Shown one piece after another: positions 62,865-64,000 of a stretch of DNA of 64,000 bases. Source of the stretch: Serratia proteamaculans_D (GTDB taxonomy: Bacteria; Pseudomonadota; Gammaproteobacteria; Enterobacterales; Enterobacteriaceae). The stretch lies in the NCBI RefSeq assembly GCF_049959315.1, contig NZ_CP188201.1; one strand, written 5' to 3'. Within the stretch, counting starts at the first letter, position 1; the number at the start of each line of letters is the position of its first letter. The notes beneath the pieces are model-generated. The model saw only the letters and a list, made by a program, of their open reading frames with translations, ran no database searches and was not told where the DNA came from. A program made the translations under genes and the position numbers.

Positions 62865-63845
62865 ATGATTCGCTTTGCCGTTGTTGGTACCAACTGGATT
62901 ACGGAACGCTTTATCGACGCCGCACACGAAAGCGGCAAGCTGAAGCTGACCGCCGTCTATTCGCGCAAGCTGGAACAGGCGCAGGCATTTGGTGCCAACT
63001 ACCCCGTCAGTCTGTTTTTCGATTCCCTGGAAGCGCTGGCCCAATCAGATGCCATCGACGCGGTTTACATCGCCAGCCCCAATAGCCTGCACTACCGGCA
63101 GTCGCTGCTGTTCCTCAGCCATAAAAAACACGTAATTTGCGAAAAACCACTGGTATCCAACCTGCGCGAAGCCGAAAAGCTGGTGGCCTGTGCGCGTGAG
63201 AATCAGGTGGTGCTGTTCGAAGCCTTTAAAAGCGCCCACCTGCCAAATTTCCTGACCTTGCAGCAAACGCTGCCGAAAATCGGCAGGCTGCGCAAAGCCT
63301 TTATCAACTACTGCCAATACTCTTCGCGCTACCCACGCTATCTGGCCGGTGAAAATCCAAACACCTTCAACCCGCAGTTTTCCAACGGTTCAATTATGGA
63401 TATTGGTTATTACTGCCTGGCCAGTGCCGTGGCGCTGTTCGGTGAGCCAAAATCGGTGATCGCCAGCGCCAGCTTGCTGGATACCGGCGTTGATGCGCAC
63501 GGCACCGCCTGCCTCAACTACGGCGACTTCGACGTGACCCTCTCCCACTCCAAGGTCAGCAACTCGGACATTCCGAGCGAGATCCAGGGCGAAGAAGGCA
63601 CGCTGGTGATTGAGAAAATTTCGGAGTGTCAGGGCGTGGTGCTGACGCCACGCGGTGGTCAACGCCAGGATCTGACCCAGCCGCAGCATATCAATACCAT
63701 GCTGTACGAAGCACAAGTCTTCGCCGGACTGGTGGAGAAACGGCAGGTAGAACACCCGGGGCTGGAAAACTCGCTGATTATCGCCCGCCTGCTGACCGAA
63801 ATCCGCCGCCAGACCGGCGTAGTGTTTCCTGCCGACGGAGAATGA
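62865..63845 (+). CDS. ygjR: YgjR, Gfo/Idh/MocA-family oxidoreductase
   Basis: A 326-residue NAD(P)-dependent oxidoreductase of unknown substrate. It has an N-terminal Rossmann fold (RFAVVGTNWITERFIDAA), the family's EKP signature (ICEKPLVSN) and the C-terminal alpha/beta domain with NGSIMDIGYYCLASAVALFG. The ATG at 62865 follows CGGAG. The length is close to E. coli YgjR (328). The 50-bp gap from ygjP suggests separate or weakly coupled expression. Confidence 0.93.
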   Translation: MIRFAVVGTNWITERFIDAAHESGKLKLTAVYSRKLEQAQAFGANYPVSLFFDSLEALAQSDAIDAVYIASPNSLHYRQSLLFLSHKKHVICEKPLVSNLREAEKLVACARENQVVLFEAFKSAHLPNFLTLQQTLPKIGRLRKAFINYCQYSSRYPRYLAGENPNTFNPQFSNGSIMDIGYYCLASAVALFGEPKSVIASASLLDTGVDAHGTACLNYGDFDVTLSHSKVSNSDIPSEIQGEEGTLVIEKISECQGVVLTPRGGQRQDLTQPQHINTMLYEAQVFAGLVEKRQVEHPGLENSLIIARLLTEIRRQTGVVFPADGE

Positions 63846-63846
63846 G

Positions 63847-64000
63847 ATGAAACCGTTATTACTGATGCAAACCGGCGACGCACCGGAAGTTATCCGCCAG
63901 GAAAAAACCAATTTCGACGGTATGTTCCTGCAACAGGGGAATATCGACGCCGATCGCGTGCAGATCGTGCACCTACCCGCCGGCCAACAGCCGCTGCCAC
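63847..64000 (+). CDS. Class I glutamine amidotransferase-like protein (partial, N terminus)
   Basis: An open frame of 51 codons running off the right edge. It begins MKPLLLMQTGDAPEVIRQEK, an opening common to GMP-synthase-related (GATase1) proteins. The Cys-His-Glu triad would lie beyond the window. The start is one base past the ygjR stop (TGAGATG), implying coupling to ygjR, an arrangement not present in E. coli, where alx follows ygjR. The role is unknown. Confidence 0.75.
   Translation, partial: MKPLLLMQTGDAPEVIRQEKTNFDGMFLQQGNIDADRVQIVHLPAGQQPLP

Overview
The window is chromosomal DNA of an enterobacterium, most probably Serratia or a close relative in the Yersiniaceae. This is inferred from strong resemblance to E. 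coli K-12 proteins across the parC-plsC to ygjR segment (about 68 min on the E. coli map), moderately high GC, and the accessory genes inserted into that backbone. No phage, transposase, integrase, CRISPR array or rRNA gene was seen. No gene appears frameshifted. The only incomplete gene is the amidotransferase at the right edge.

Layout. (1) 1-11,800: plsC, parC, mdaB-ygiN, a LysR regulator, the nudF-yqiB-cpdA-yqiA-parE run, and tolC with a near-consensus marbox. (2) 11,900-18,400: a glycerol/dihydroxyacetone block, dhaR facing dhaM-dhaL-dhaK with gldA upstream, inserted between tolC and ygiB. GldA would oxidise glycerol to dihydroxyacetone and DhaKLM would phosphorylate it with PEP-derived phosphate. 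Two matching 15-bp palindromes lie upstream of gldA. (3) 18,500-27,500: ygiBC, then an uncharacterised sugar locus. It has two tandem cupin isomerase genes, a four-gene mannose-family PTS, a kinase-like/phosphomannose-isomerase fusion and a LacI-family regulator. These are tied together by copies of a GGTTAATCGATTAACC-like operator before each transcription unit. This is the best candidate for an undescribed system.

(4) 27,500-47,500: ygiD, ribB with an FMN riboswitch, ubiK, yjeH, ygiF-glnE-hldE, ygiM, cca, uppP, folB, plsY, tsaD, the rpsU-dnaG-rpoD operon, mug and a tRNA-Ile2(CAU) gene. This is housekeeping backbone. (5) 47,500-56,400: an accessory stretch after the tRNA: HPP-family membrane protein, YfcF glutathione transferase, a GABA-shunt operon (permease-gabD-gabT) with a divergent MocR/GabR regulator, and an ABC-F ATPase. 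(6) 56,600-64,000: fadH, a hipBA-type module, rlmG, a higBA module, ygjP, ygjR and the start of a glutamine amidotransferase gene. Two toxin-antitoxin modules flank rlmG.

Functions and gene names come from recognising protein sequences and motifs by eye. No database search was run. Regulatory sites are pattern matches and regulator assignments are inference.
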